From the NCBI RefSeq assembly GCF_947495625.1, contig NZ_CANLZW010000004.1:62001-126000 (forward strand): a stretch of DNA of 64,000 bases, given 5' to 3'. Shown here in pieces: positions 18,875 through 27,082 of this stretch; within the stretch, counting starts at the first letter, position 1; each line of letters begins with the position of its first letter. The translations under genes were made by a program, and so were the position numbers. Source of the stretch: an uncultured Cocleimonas sp. GTDB taxonomy: Bacteria > Pseudomonadota > Gammaproteobacteria > Thiotrichales > Thiotrichaceae. Below the pieces are notes generated by a model. The model was given only the letters and a program-made list of their open reading frames with translations. It made no database searches and had not been told where the DNA came from.

Positions 18875-20392
18875 TTACAACAAAACCACATCAAACTGTT
18901 CTTGCGTATACAGAGATTCCGCCTGAAAACGGATAGGTACACCGATGAATTCTTGAAGTTCAGCCAGACTGTCAGATTCTTCATCGAGTAATAAATCAGT
19001 TACATCGAGCGATGCTAATACCAATAATTCGCGCGCATCAAATTGTCTGGCTTCTCTGAGGATTTCTCTAAAAATCTCATAGCATACTGTCGTTGCTGTT
19101 TTGATATAGCCACGACCTTCACAGGTTGAACAAGATTCACATAAGATATGTTCAAGAGATTCTCTGGTGCGTTTACGTGTCATTTCTACCAGGCCTAGGC
19201 TTGATAAGGAAGTTACCGATGTTTTAGCACTATCATTCTCTAATGCTTTTTCTAATGCTGCGAGTACCTGTTCTTTGTGATCTTCTTGCTGCATATCGAT
19301 GAAATCAAGAATAATGATACCGCCAAGATTTCTTAAACGTAATTGTCTGGCCAGTGTTTGGGCAGCTTCAAGATTGGTTTTGAAGATAGTCTCTTCCAGA
19401 TTTCGATGTCCGACAAACCCGCCAGTATTTACATCGATGGTAGTCATCGCTTCTGTTTGATCAACAATCAGATAACCACCAGACTTTAAACTTACTTTGC
19501 GTTTCAAAGATTTTTGTATTTCATCTTCTACAGAATGCAGATCGAATATTGGACGCTTACCGATGTAATATTCGATTTTATCTGATAGTTCCGGAATATA
19601 AATTTTGGAAAATTCAATTAAATTGTTAAAAGTCTCTCGTGAATCAACTTTGATGGACTCTATATCCTCAGCAACCAAGTCACGAAGCGCGCGTTGTACT
19701 AGCGGCAAATCAGAATATATTTTTCTCGTTTCAGACTTTTGCCCAGAAGCATCATTTACTTTCTTCCAGAGTTTATTCAGGAATAGGATATCAGCTGCAA
19801 TTGCATCTTCTTCAATGCCTTCAGCAGCAGTTCGGGCAATATAGCCGAATTTTTGTTCTTTGATTAAATCGAGGTCAGTATTATCAACATCAACAGACTC
19901 ACGAGATTCTGAAATAATGTTTTTTAAACGTTTACGCTCTTCTTCATCTTCTATTTTGCTGGATACGCCAATGGTATTGGTATCTGGCATAAGTACCACA
20001 TAACGCGAAGGTATCGTCACATGCATGGTTAAACGCGCGCCTTTAGTGCCTAACGGGTCTTTGATGACCTGTACTAAAACGTATTTACCTTCGTGGAGTA
20101 ATTCTGAAATGGGAGGAAGCTGGATGTCTTCATCTGGCGAGTCACCATTAAAAATTTGCGCTTTAGGAAAGCGTAGATCAGAAGCATGTAAAAATGCTGC
20201 TTTTTCCTGTCCGATATCAATGAAAGCCGCTTCCATTCCGGGAAGTACACGACTCACTTTTCCTTTGTAAATATTACCCACGATACCCTGATTAGAGCTT
20301 CGTTCGATCATCAATTCTTGCAGAATACCGTTTTCAACCAATGCGACTCGTGATTCTTGTGGTGTTACATTTATTAGTATTTCTGTGCTCAT
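18875..20392 (-). CDS. rng: Ribonuclease G
   Basis: Endoribonuclease of the RNase E/G family that matures the 5' end of 16S rRNA and turns over some mRNAs. 505 residues, close to the 489 of E. coli Rng and far shorter than RNase E. An S1 RNA-binding domain occupies about 38-128 (GNIYKGKVSRVLPGMEAAFIDIG). The catalytic metal-binding block contains TIDVNTG and IIILDFIDM (about 315-360). The Zn-link cysteines are in CESCSTCEGRG near 420. It is the last gene of the holA-to-rng block, 39 bases after maf. Confidence 0.95.
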   Translation of the reverse strand: MSTEILINVTPQESRVALVENGILQELMIERSSNQGIVGNIYKGKVSRVLPGMEAAFIDIGQEKAAFLHASDLRFPKAQIFNGDSPDEDIQLPPISELLHEGKYVLVQVIKDPLGTKGARLTMHVTIPSRYVVLMPDTNTIGVSSKIEDEEERKRLKNIISESRESVDVDNTDLDLIKEQKFGYIARTAAEGIEEDAIAADILFLNKLWKKVNDASGQKSETRKIYSDLPLVQRALRDLVAEDIESIKVDSRETFNNLIEFSKIYIPELSDKIEYYIGKRPIFDLHSVEDEIQKSLKRKVSLKSGGYLIVDQTEAMTTIDVNTGGFVGHRNLEETIFKTNLEAAQTLARQLRLRNLGGIIILDFIDMQQEDHKEQVLAALEKALENDSAKTSVTSLSSLGLVEMTRKRTRESLEHILCESCSTCEGRGYIKTATTVCYEIFREILREARQFDARELLVLASLDVTDLLLDEESDSLAELQEFIGVPIRFQAESLYTQEQFDVVLL

Positions 20393-20431
20393 CGATTAAC
20401 CTGAAAGTTGTTTGTTATTTTGATGTTCGTT

Positions 20432-21007
20432 TTATTCGTTTGTTTCTAGATTACTGATACCCAAGTCATTAAGCAATTGCATTGTCTCAAATAAAGGCAA
20501 GCCCATTATGCCAGAATATGAACCTTCGATTCGCTGAATAAACATCGCAGCGATTCCTTGAATAGCATAAGAACCTGCTTTATCCTGAGGTTCTCCTGTT
20601 TTCCAATATCGTATCATCTCATCCTGACTTATTTCACGAAATAATACGCGGTTACGATTTAGTTTTACGTGGGTATTTCCGTTATAACTGATCGCTACTG
20701 CCGATAAAATTTCATGCCAGTTTCCTGACATATCCGATAACATTTTGATGGAATGATCCAAATCAGTCGGTTTAACTAGGATATGATCATTTATTAAACC
20801 TAAGGTGTCAGAACCAAGAACAGGTTTATCTGTATTTGTTACAGCTTGTGATTTTTCGATAGCTAAACGTTGCACCAAGTCTTCTGCTGATTCATTGGGT
20901 TTAATGCTTTCATCGATATCGACACTTTGAATATCGTAAGTGATGCAAACCTGATCGAGTAATTCGGCGCGTCGGGGAGATGCAGAAGCAAGGATAATCT
21001 GGCTCAT
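20432..21007 (-). CDS. maf: Maf-family nucleoside triphosphate pyrophosphatase
   Basis: 191 residues. Hydrolyses dTTP/UTP or modified NTPs to monophosphates, a house-cleaning function. The Maf motifs are LASASPRRAELL (residues 6-17), the catalytic-loop Asp region VLGSDTLG (63-70), and DKAGSYAIQGIAAMFIQRIEGSYSG (given as positions about 141-165), whose AGSYAIQG form resembles the YhdE dTTPase group. It sits 15 bases downstream of rlmH and upstream of rng, the usual gammaproteobacterial order. Confidence 0.92.
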   Translation of the reverse strand: MSQIILASASPRRAELLDQVCITYDIQSVDIDESIKPNESAEDLVQRLAIEKSQAVTNTDKPVLGSDTLGLINDHILVKPTDLDHSIKMLSDMSGNWHEILSAVAISYNGNTHVKLNRNRVLFREISQDEMIRYWKTGEPQDKAGSYAIQGIAAMFIQRIEGSYSGIMGLPLFETMQLLNDLGISNLETNE

Positions 21008-21022
21008 AGTGTTAATTACCGC

Positions 21023-21496
21023 TTATCCAGCACGATGGTAAGGATGATTTTCTGTGACTGTATACGCACGATATATCTGCTCTGCGAGGATCACTCTGAC
21101 TAATGGATGGGGAAACGTGAGTGCAGACAATGACCATTTTTCTTGAGCCATTGATAGAATATCCTTGCTCAGGCCATCCGGACCACCAATTACCAGCGCG
21201 ACATCCTGACCACCCATCATCCAGTCTTGCATACGAGTCGCCAGCTGTTCGGTACTCCACGATTTTCCTTTTACATCGAGCACAACCAGTCGGCAATTAT
21301 TAGGAATAGCTGCTTTGATTTTTTCGGATTCTTTCTCAGTAATCGCATTTATATTACTGTTCTTTAGTCGTTTTTCGGCGGGTATTTCTTTAAGGACTAA
21401 AGCGCACTTTGCTGGTAAGCGCTGGGCGTACTCATTATAACCTTGAGTTACCCAGTCTGGCATTTTGGTTCCAACAGCAAGCAGGAAGATATTCAT
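21023..21496 (-). CDS. rlmH: 23S rRNA pseudouridine-1915 N3-methyltransferase
   Basis: SPOUT-class methyltransferase of 157 residues that methylates pseudouridine 1915 in helix 69 of assembled 70S ribosomes. The SAM-binding trefoil-knot elements are LVIGGPDGL near residue 102 and the conserved C-terminal run from LTFPHPLVRVILAEQIYRAY to NHPYHR. It lies 26 bases after rsfS, the standard neighbour, so a co-transcribed ribosome-maintenance pair is likely. Confidence 0.96.
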   Translation of the reverse strand: MNIFLLAVGTKMPDWVTQGYNEYAQRLPAKCALVLKEIPAEKRLKNSNINAITEKESEKIKAAIPNNCRLVVLDVKGKSWSTEQLATRMQDWMMGGQDVALVIGGPDGLSKDILSMAQEKWSLSALTFPHPLVRVILAEQIYRAYTVTENHPYHRAG

Positions 21497-21522
21497 CTGT
21501 GCGAGAAGTGCTTTGGATATGA

Positions 21523-21894
21523 CTAGGCGTTTTTGTCAGCGACTGCTTGTTCGACACTTTTGTCGTTTGCATCATCAGCAGACCACAATTTCTCTAATTG
21601 ATAGAAGTCACGCGTATTTTCCAGCATCACATGAACAATCACATCATTAAGGTCAACAAGCACCCATTCTGATGATCCTTTGCCTTCAGTGCCGATAACA
21701 TCAAGGTTGGCTTTTTTAGCTTCTATCACAACATTCTCTGCGATAGATTTTACGTGACGGGTTGAATTACCTGTGGCGATATACAATTTGTCTGTCATTG
21801 AAGATTTGCCAGTAACGTCTACGGAAACAATATCTACAGCTTTCATGTCTTCAAGCGCGTTTTGTACCAGATCGCTTATTTCATTTAATTTCAT
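21523..21894 (-). CDS. rsfS: Ribosomal silencing factor
   Basis: 123 residues of the RsfS/Iojap family. It binds ribosomal protein L14 and blocks subunit joining when nutrients are short. Family motifs are DKLYIATGNSTRHVKSIAEN (about 36-55), EGKGSSEWVLVDLNDVIVHV (70-89) and FYQLEKLW (97-104). A short acidic tail follows the conserved domain. The gene lies between nadD and rlmH as in most gammaproteobacteria. Confidence 0.96.
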   Translation of the reverse strand: MKLNEISDLVQNALEDMKAVDIVSVDVTGKSSMTDKLYIATGNSTRHVKSIAENVVIEAKKANLDVIGTEGKGSSEWVLVDLNDVIVHVMLENTRDFYQLEKLWSADDANDKSVEQAVADKNA

Positions 21895-21957
21895 ATTTTA
21901 TCTACTTTGGTTAAGATCTAAGTGTGTACTCATTATCTAGATGGTTATCTAGAATAA

Positions 21958-22590
21958 CTACTTATCAGACCCATATAATTTGTTTGATTCAATATAATCA
22001 CAGACCTTTGCAGGTGTTAAGTAATCACATGATTGTTGGTTTTTTAATTTATCCCTGATCATGGTGGCAGAAATATCTAATTGCGTTACATCACAAAAAT
22101 AGATTTTTCCCGCGGCCAATGATTTCAAGTCATCAATATTGTCAGTCACGCGCTTTGCCAAATACTCATCAAGCGTCGCATCAATTTGATAGCCCGGTCG
22201 CGCAGCAATCACAATATGGCAGGTTTCCACAATGTCTTTCCAGTCTTTCCAACTGGTAAAAGATTGAAACGCATCGAGCCCCAATATCATTGAAAAAGAT
22301 TGATCATTGCCAATTTCAGATCGGATAGATTTCAAAGTGTCTATGGTATATGAAGCGCCTTCGCGATGATACTCACGATCATCAAGAATAAAAGGTTTTG
22401 TGCCTTCTATAGACAATTTAACCATATTGATTCTATCTTCAGCGCTGGCTTCAGGCTGCCAGCGATGCGGCGGCGTTGCACTAGGAATAAATCTAACTTC
22501 CGTTAAAGACAGTTTTTCAGCGATATCTAACGCAGGACGTAAGTGGCCAAAATGAATGGGATCAAAAGTACCACCTATAATTGCAATCAA
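21958..22590 (-). CDS. nadD: Nicotinate-mononucleotide adenylyltransferase (TTG start)
   Basis: Joins ATP and nicotinate mononucleotide to form deamido-NAD in NAD synthesis. 210 residues. The nucleotidyltransferase motifs are GGTFDPIHFGHL (residues 6-17) and ISATMIRDKL near 173. The conserved N-terminus begins at a TTG (22590-22588). An in-frame TAA lies only three codons upstream and no in-frame ATG fits, so TTG is the probable initiator, perhaps giving low expression. It follows proA by 26 bases. Confidence 0.94.
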   Translation of the reverse strand: MIAIIGGTFDPIHFGHLRPALDIAEKLSLTEVRFIPSATPPHRWQPEASAEDRINMVKLSIEGTKPFILDDREYHREGASYTIDTLKSIRSEIGNDQSFSMILGLDAFQSFTSWKDWKDIVETCHIVIAARPGYQIDATLDEYLAKRVTDNIDDLKSLAAGKIYFCDVTQLDISATMIRDKLKNQQSCDYLTPAKVCDYIESNKLYGSDK

Positions 22591-22616
22591 AGTACATTAC
22601 TCATTCTGAATGTCCT

Positions 22617-23876
22617 TTACTGACGAATATGGCCATCACCAAAAACCACATACTTTAACGAGGTTAAACCTATTAAACCAACAGGTCCGCGTGCATGTAG
22701 TTTATCGGTACTGATACCAATTTCAGCGCCCAAACCATATTCAAAACCATCTGCAAAACGGGTTGAGGCGTTTACCATCACCGAGGCAGAATCCACTTCT
22801 CGCATAAAGCGTCGTGTCTTGGTGATATCTTGGGTGATGATACTTTCAGTATGTTGCGAGCTGTAAGTATTGATGTGACGGATGGCTTGGTCCAGATTAT
22901 CGACGACTCTGATCGCTAAAATGGGTGCAAGGTATTCAGTCGTCCAGTCTTCTTCTTGTGCAGGATTACAATCGATAATTTCTTGTGTCTGCTCACAGCC
23001 ACGAAGTTCAACGCCTTCTAAAACAAAAAGCGTATTTAATTCAGGCAGGATCTCAGCAGCGCGTGACTTTGCAACAAGTAATGTTTCTAAAGTGTTACAG
23101 GTTCCGTAACGATGACTTTTGGAATTGAAGGTGACTTTTAATGCTTTTTCTTTGTCGGCGTCATCATCAATGTACACATGACAGATACCATCCAGATGTT
23201 TGATCACGGGGATCAGTGAATCATTGCTGACGCGTTCAATAAGACCTTTACCACCGCGTGGAATAATGACATCAACATATTCTTTTAAGCGCAGTAATTC
23301 ACCAACGGCTTCTCTATCCGTTACTTCAACGACTTGTACACATTCAGACGGTAAACCAGCTTCTTTTAGTCCGTCTTGAATACATTGAGCCACGGCTTTA
23401 TTCGAATGAATCGCTTCAGATCCACCGCGTAAAATAGTGGCATTGCCTGATTTTAAACAAAGTGCTGCAGCATCTGCTGTTACATTCGGGCGAGACTCAT
23501 AAATAATGCCGATAACACCTAAAGGCACACGCATTTGGCCCACTTGAATACCTGACGGCATATACTTTAAATCAGATATTTCACCTACGGGATCTGCCAA
23601 TGCTGCAATTTGGCGTAAACCTTCCGCCATCTGCTGAATACCTGCATCAGTTAATGCCAATCTATCTAACATGGCATTGTCCAGTCCTTTCGCTTTACCG
23701 GCTTCCAGGTCTTTTGCATTTTCAGTTTTAAGCAATTCTGTCTGTTCGATTAACTTATCTGCAATCGCATGTAATGCATCATTCTTTGTCTTTGACTCTA
23801 CAGCAGAAAGAATCGCACCCGCTTTGCGCGCTTTGATTCCTAATTCTTGCATGTAGACATTAATATCTTGTTTCAT
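22617..23876 (-). CDS. proA: Gamma-glutamyl phosphate reductase
   Basis: NADPH-dependent reduction of glutamate-5-phosphate to the semialdehyde, second step of proline synthesis. 419 residues, normal. Aldehyde-dehydrogenase-like fold with the catalytic cysteine in [12 protein letters not shown] (about 255-266) and conserved [18 protein letters not shown] (shown here as [16 protein letters not shown], about 121-136) and [14 protein letters not shown] near the C-terminus. proB is not in the window. Placement between holA and nadD resembles the Pseudomonas-type order. Confidence 0.96.
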   Translation of the reverse strand: MKQDINVYMQELGIKARKAGAILSAVESKTKNDALHAIADKLIEQTELLKTENAKDLEAGKAKGLDNAMLDRLALTDAGIQQMAEGLRQIAALADPVGEISDLKYMPSGIQVGQMRVPLGVIGIIYESRPNVTADAAALCLKSGNATILRGGSEAIHSNKAVAQCIQDGLKEAGLPSECVQVVEVTDREAVGELLRLKEYVDVIIPRGGKGLIERVSNDSLIPVIKHLDGICHVYIDDDADKEKALKVTFNSKSHRYGTCNTLETLLVAKSRAAEILPELNTLFVLEGVELRGCEQTQEIIDCNPAQEEDWTTEYLAPILAIRVVDNLDQAIRHINTYSSQHTESIITQDITKTRRFMREVDSASVMVNASTRFADGFEYGLGAEIGISTDKLHARGPVGLIGLTSLKYVVFGDGHIRQ

Positions 23877-23939
23877 AGTCTTTCTTGGTTATTAGTTTTT
23901 CTAAATAATTGTTTTATCGTAATCTTAAAAAGTGCCTAT

Positions 23940-23975
23940 TAATAAAAAAGTGCCCATAAGTAGGGGGGTGGCCTT
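23940..23975 (-). repeat. Intergenic C6 repeat, copy 8
   Basis: Minus-strand core GCCACCCCCCTACTTA (23972-23957), then TGGGCACTTTTTT. CCC/GGG can close a small loop. It lies 81 bases after holA and before proA in the direction of transcription, so it may reduce read-through within the block. Confidence 0.75.
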
Positions 23976-24053
23976 ATAAATATATTTAGGCATACTTTCT
24001 TTAGACATATTTTATGTAAATACACGTTTAATTATGTACGAATTATAAAGGCT

Positions 24054-25106
24054 TTACGTTTTAATCGCTTTATTACCCGCTAAAGTTAAAGCCAATTCTA
24101 ACAACTCTAACCACACTCTACCTAAACCTTTAGTGGCAATATCTCCCTGACCTTTTGATAAACGATCTATATTGCCATTCATCTTAATAATATCGGACCA
24201 GTCCGCTCTTTGCATGCGTTGTAATGCCTGTTGAAAAGGCTTTTGTCTTGGTCTTGGGATTTTATTCATCACCTGTGACATCTGCATACCGCTATTTAAA
24301 CTGTGCACTGCTGTATAAAGTTGTCGGGTTAAGTCAGATAACGTCCACAAAATAAGTTGAACAGGTACACCTTCTTCCTTCAAGTTGTGGTGTATATGCT
24401 GTATTCGACGTAAATCTCCAAGCATTACTGCATTGGAAAGATCAAATATTGAGAAGCGCGAGCTATCACTGACCGCTGCGAGCACTTGCTCTTCATCTAT
24501 CTCAACTTGCTGTTGATCGTTTTCTTGATAGAGTAATTTAAGTTTATTAATTTCCTGTGCTGCCGCTAACAAGTTACCTTCAACACGCTCTGTTAATAAT
24601 CGCACGGCATCAGAGGTCGCTCGCATGCCTTTCTCGCGCATCTGTTTATTAATCCATGCCATGGTCTGCGGTGCAGATAAATCCCAGATCTGTATCACCA
24701 CACCTTGTTTGTCGATGGCTTTCACCCACGCCGCGTTTCTGGCATTGCCTACCAGTTTTGGCATTTGAATCAACAGGATTTTATCATCTGGCGGATTATC
24801 CATATAATCTCGAATAGCCTGACTTCCTGCTTTACCAGGTCCTTTAGTTTCGACACGTAAATCGATTAGTTTACGTTCACTGAACAATGAAAGACTATTG
24901 GATGAACCTAGTAAGCTTCCCCAATCAAACTGACCATCTGCGTGCAAAATATCACGTTCGCTGAAGCCTTGCTGCTTGGCAAATTGTCGGACAGAATCAG
25001 CCGCTTCCATAAGTTGGTAAGGTTCATCCCCAGAAAGCAGGAACACACTCTGATTTTCTCTTTTTTGCTGTAGAAATGAACTTAGTTGGTCTGGATTTAT
25101 TCTCAT
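24054..25106 (-). CDS. holA: DNA polymerase III delta subunit
   Basis: Clamp-loader subunit that opens the beta sliding clamp. 350 residues from the ATG at 25106; the frame also offers a TTG one codon earlier. HolA motifs are FLLSGDEPYQLMEAAD (about 23-38), LTERVEGNLLAAAQEINKL (given in part: VEGNLLAAAQEINKL, about 176-190), and SRFSIFDLSNAVMLGD (about 216-231). The usual upstream partners leuS and lptE are absent; a 0.4 kb gap lies there instead, so the gene has its own promoter or the block has been rearranged. Confidence 0.93.
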   Translation of the reverse strand: MRINPDQLSSFLQQKRENQSVFLLSGDEPYQLMEAADSVRQFAKQQGFSERDILHADGQFDWGSLLGSSNSLSLFSERKLIDLRVETKGPGKAGSQAIRDYMDNPPDDKILLIQMPKLVGNARNAAWVKAIDKQGVVIQIWDLSAPQTMAWINKQMREKGMRATSDAVRLLTERVEGNLLAAAQEINKLKLLYQENDQQQVEIDEEQVLAAVSDSSRFSIFDLSNAVMLGDLRRIQHIHHNLKEEGVPVQLILWTLSDLTRQLYTAVHSLNSGMQMSQVMNKIPRPRQKPFQQALQRMQRADWSDIIKMNGNIDRLSKGQGDIATKGLGRVWLELLELALTLAGNKAIKT

Positions 25107-25519
25107 CAAACAATAATAACGTTCCCTACAGGTTTATGTAAGTTTTAAGTAAGTGTCTTTAGAAACAATTAGATGAAAGAAATAGATGGATGACAATTTT
25201 GACTATTCACATATGTTTAGTGATGATCTATTTAAGATCGCTTTGACTAAGGGTGATCTAATGATGCTCAACAGAAAAAGACTACCGTTTATTCTATTAG
25301 CTATATATTTAGGACCACCATATCGACATATACTGACATCAAGTATACGAATCACTTGATATGCAATTTAGTGGGTTTGCTGGGGATTCGTTGTTTATTT
25401 CATTGTTATTAGATTACTTATAAGTTAAAAGCTTCATTTTAAATGGCTTATTAGCTATAAGCACTTACTTAGATGACAAGACATATAATTCGACATTAAA
25501 GAAATTAAAGGAAATTTAC
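25107..25519. other. Intergenic gap with a possible 57-residue ORF
   Basis: 413 bases where leuS-lptE would be expected upstream of holA. A plus-strand frame at 25186-25359 encodes 57 residues (starts MDDNFDYSHMFSDDLFKIA and has a hydrophobic PFILLAIYLGPP), with only a weak GAAAG before it. Its end overlaps an inverted repeat, ATCAAGT/ACTTGAT, at about 25338-25362. No family recognised; coding status is doubtful. Confidence 0.3.
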
Positions 25520-26923
25520 ATGAGAATGACTACGCAACTATCTGTATCGAGTGTAATACTCGCTGCCGTATTATCAGGATGTAGCCAACAGCAAGTGATT
25601 GGTGGTTCGCAAGTTGTAAACGGAAGTTCACAACAAGCTGGTGGAAGTTCACAGGTAGCTGGTAGTTCACAAGCCGGCGGATCACAACAGCAAGTTGAAG
25701 CTGCTACTCCAGTTGTCATGGCGCAACCCATGCAAGCTGCAGTTAAAAGGGCACCTGCTAGAGTTTATCAACCAAAACGACCTGCTCCTCGAAGAGTTTA
25801 TTCTCGTGGTCCTATGCCTCGTCCAGCACATTCAGTTAAACGCTCTGGAATGGGTTTACCACCAGCAAAGCCAGGTCAATGTTTTGCTAAAGTTAAGAAT
25901 CCAGCAAAATACATAACTAAGCAACGTAAAGTTCTTATTCAAAAAGCCACATCTAAGCGCGTATTAGTAAGAGCCCCTCAGTATCGTTGGGTTAACAAGC
26001 GAGTACTCGTAAGAAAAGCGACTTACCAGAATCGTCATATACCTGCTCAATACCGCACACAAAATAAACGTGTCATGGTTAAGCCAGCTTATAACACATG
26101 GCGTAAAGGCCATGGTGCGATTACACGTATCGACAATATGACAGGTCAAATCATGTGTCGAGTAACGATCCCTGCTCAATACAAAACTGTATCTCAGCGT
26201 GTATTAGTTAGAAAAGCACAAAATATCAGAAAAATGATTCCTGCTGTTTACAAAACAGTTAAACAAAAGCAACGTGTTTCTGGAGCTTTGTACAAGACAG
26301 TAAACCGCCCTGCTCGTTACACAACACAAAATTACCGTGTAAAAGTAGCTGGTGCACGATATGTATGGCGCCCAATTCTTTGTAAAACAAATGCACCTAA
26401 GAACTACCGTCATGCTGCAGTTAAGCGTAAAGCAGTTGTTCGCTCTAAAGCAATGCATAAGACTCAATACAGACGCCCAGCTCAAGGCATCACTCATCAG
26501 CAATACCTAAAAGTAATGAATGCGCCAATGCCGAGCAAAAGCAAAGCAAAAGCAGCACCTAAAAAGAGTATGCCTAAAAAGGTTATATCAAAGAAGGTAG
26601 AAACGGCTCCAATGACTAAAGCAGTCACAAAGCCAGAAGTAAAGGCTGTCACGAAACAAGAAGCAACAATGGCTAAACCAGTTGCAAAAGCGCCAGCTAA
26701 AGCAGCAGGTACTACGGAAAAGCCGAGCAAAACAGCAATTAAGAAGAATATCGTTTATGGTATTCAAGCTGCACTTAAGTCAAAAGGTTACAACCCCGGC
26801 AAGCTAGACGGAAAAATGGGGCCAAGCACAGCAGCAGCTTTGAAGGCATTCCAGAGTTCACGTGGTTTACCAGTAGGCGTTCTTTCTAAAGATACTTTCC
26901 GCGCTTTAGGTCTTGTTCGCTAA
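25520..26923 (+). CDS. Basic repeat-rich lipoprotein with C-terminal peptidoglycan-binding domain
   Basis: 467 residues. The signal ends in lipobox LSGC (Cys21), then a Gly/Ser/Gln linker with GSSQQAGGSSQ-like repeats (about 27-58). Residues about 110-290 hold seven or eight degenerate copies of a unit like IPAQYKTVSQRVLVRKA, strongly basic. Residues 330-410 are Lys/Ala/Pro low complexity. Residues about 412-467 are a peptidoglycan-binding domain type 1 (IQAALKSKGYNPGKLDGKMG, then TAAALKAFQ). AAAGGAAA lies before the ATG. Probably an outer-membrane lipoprotein tethered to the cell wall; the role of the repeats is unknown. A terminator follows. Confidence 0.8.
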   Translation: MRMTTQLSVSSVILAAVLSGCSQQQVIGGSQVVNGSSQQAGGSSQVAGSSQAGGSQQQVEAATPVVMAQPMQAAVKRAPARVYQPKRPAPRRVYSRGPMPRPAHSVKRSGMGLPPAKPGQCFAKVKNPAKYITKQRKVLIQKATSKRVLVRAPQYRWVNKRVLVRKATYQNRHIPAQYRTQNKRVMVKPAYNTWRKGHGAITRIDNMTGQIMCRVTIPAQYKTVSQRVLVRKAQNIRKMIPAVYKTVKQKQRVSGALYKTVNRPARYTTQNYRVKVAGARYVWRPILCKTNAPKNYRHAAVKRKAVVRSKAMHKTQYRRPAQGITHQQYLKVMNAPMPSKSKAKAAPKKSMPKKVISKKVETAPMTKAVTKPEVKAVTKQEATMAKPVAKAPAKAAGTTEKPSKTAIKKNIVYGIQAALKSKGYNPGKLDGKMGPSTAAALKAFQSSRGLPVGVLSKDTFRALGLVR

Positions 26924-26974
26924 TTGATTTAAATTGGTAAATTGCTTTGTAATATTTATTGCAAAACAGTTAAC

Positions 26975-27003
26975 AAAAAAGCCTGCTTTTAGCGGGCTTT
27001 TTT
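26975..27003 (+). terminator. Rho-independent terminator of the lipoprotein gene
   Basis: AAAAAAGCCTGC pairs with GCGGGCTTTTTT (one G-T wobble) around TTTTA. It lies 52 bases after the stop codon. Confidence 0.92.
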
Positions 27004-27082
27004 GTGTCTTTAATTTGAACGTATGATGGGTTATTGTTGCACTAATAAACCTAATCATAAACAAGTGTAAGGAATACATAGA

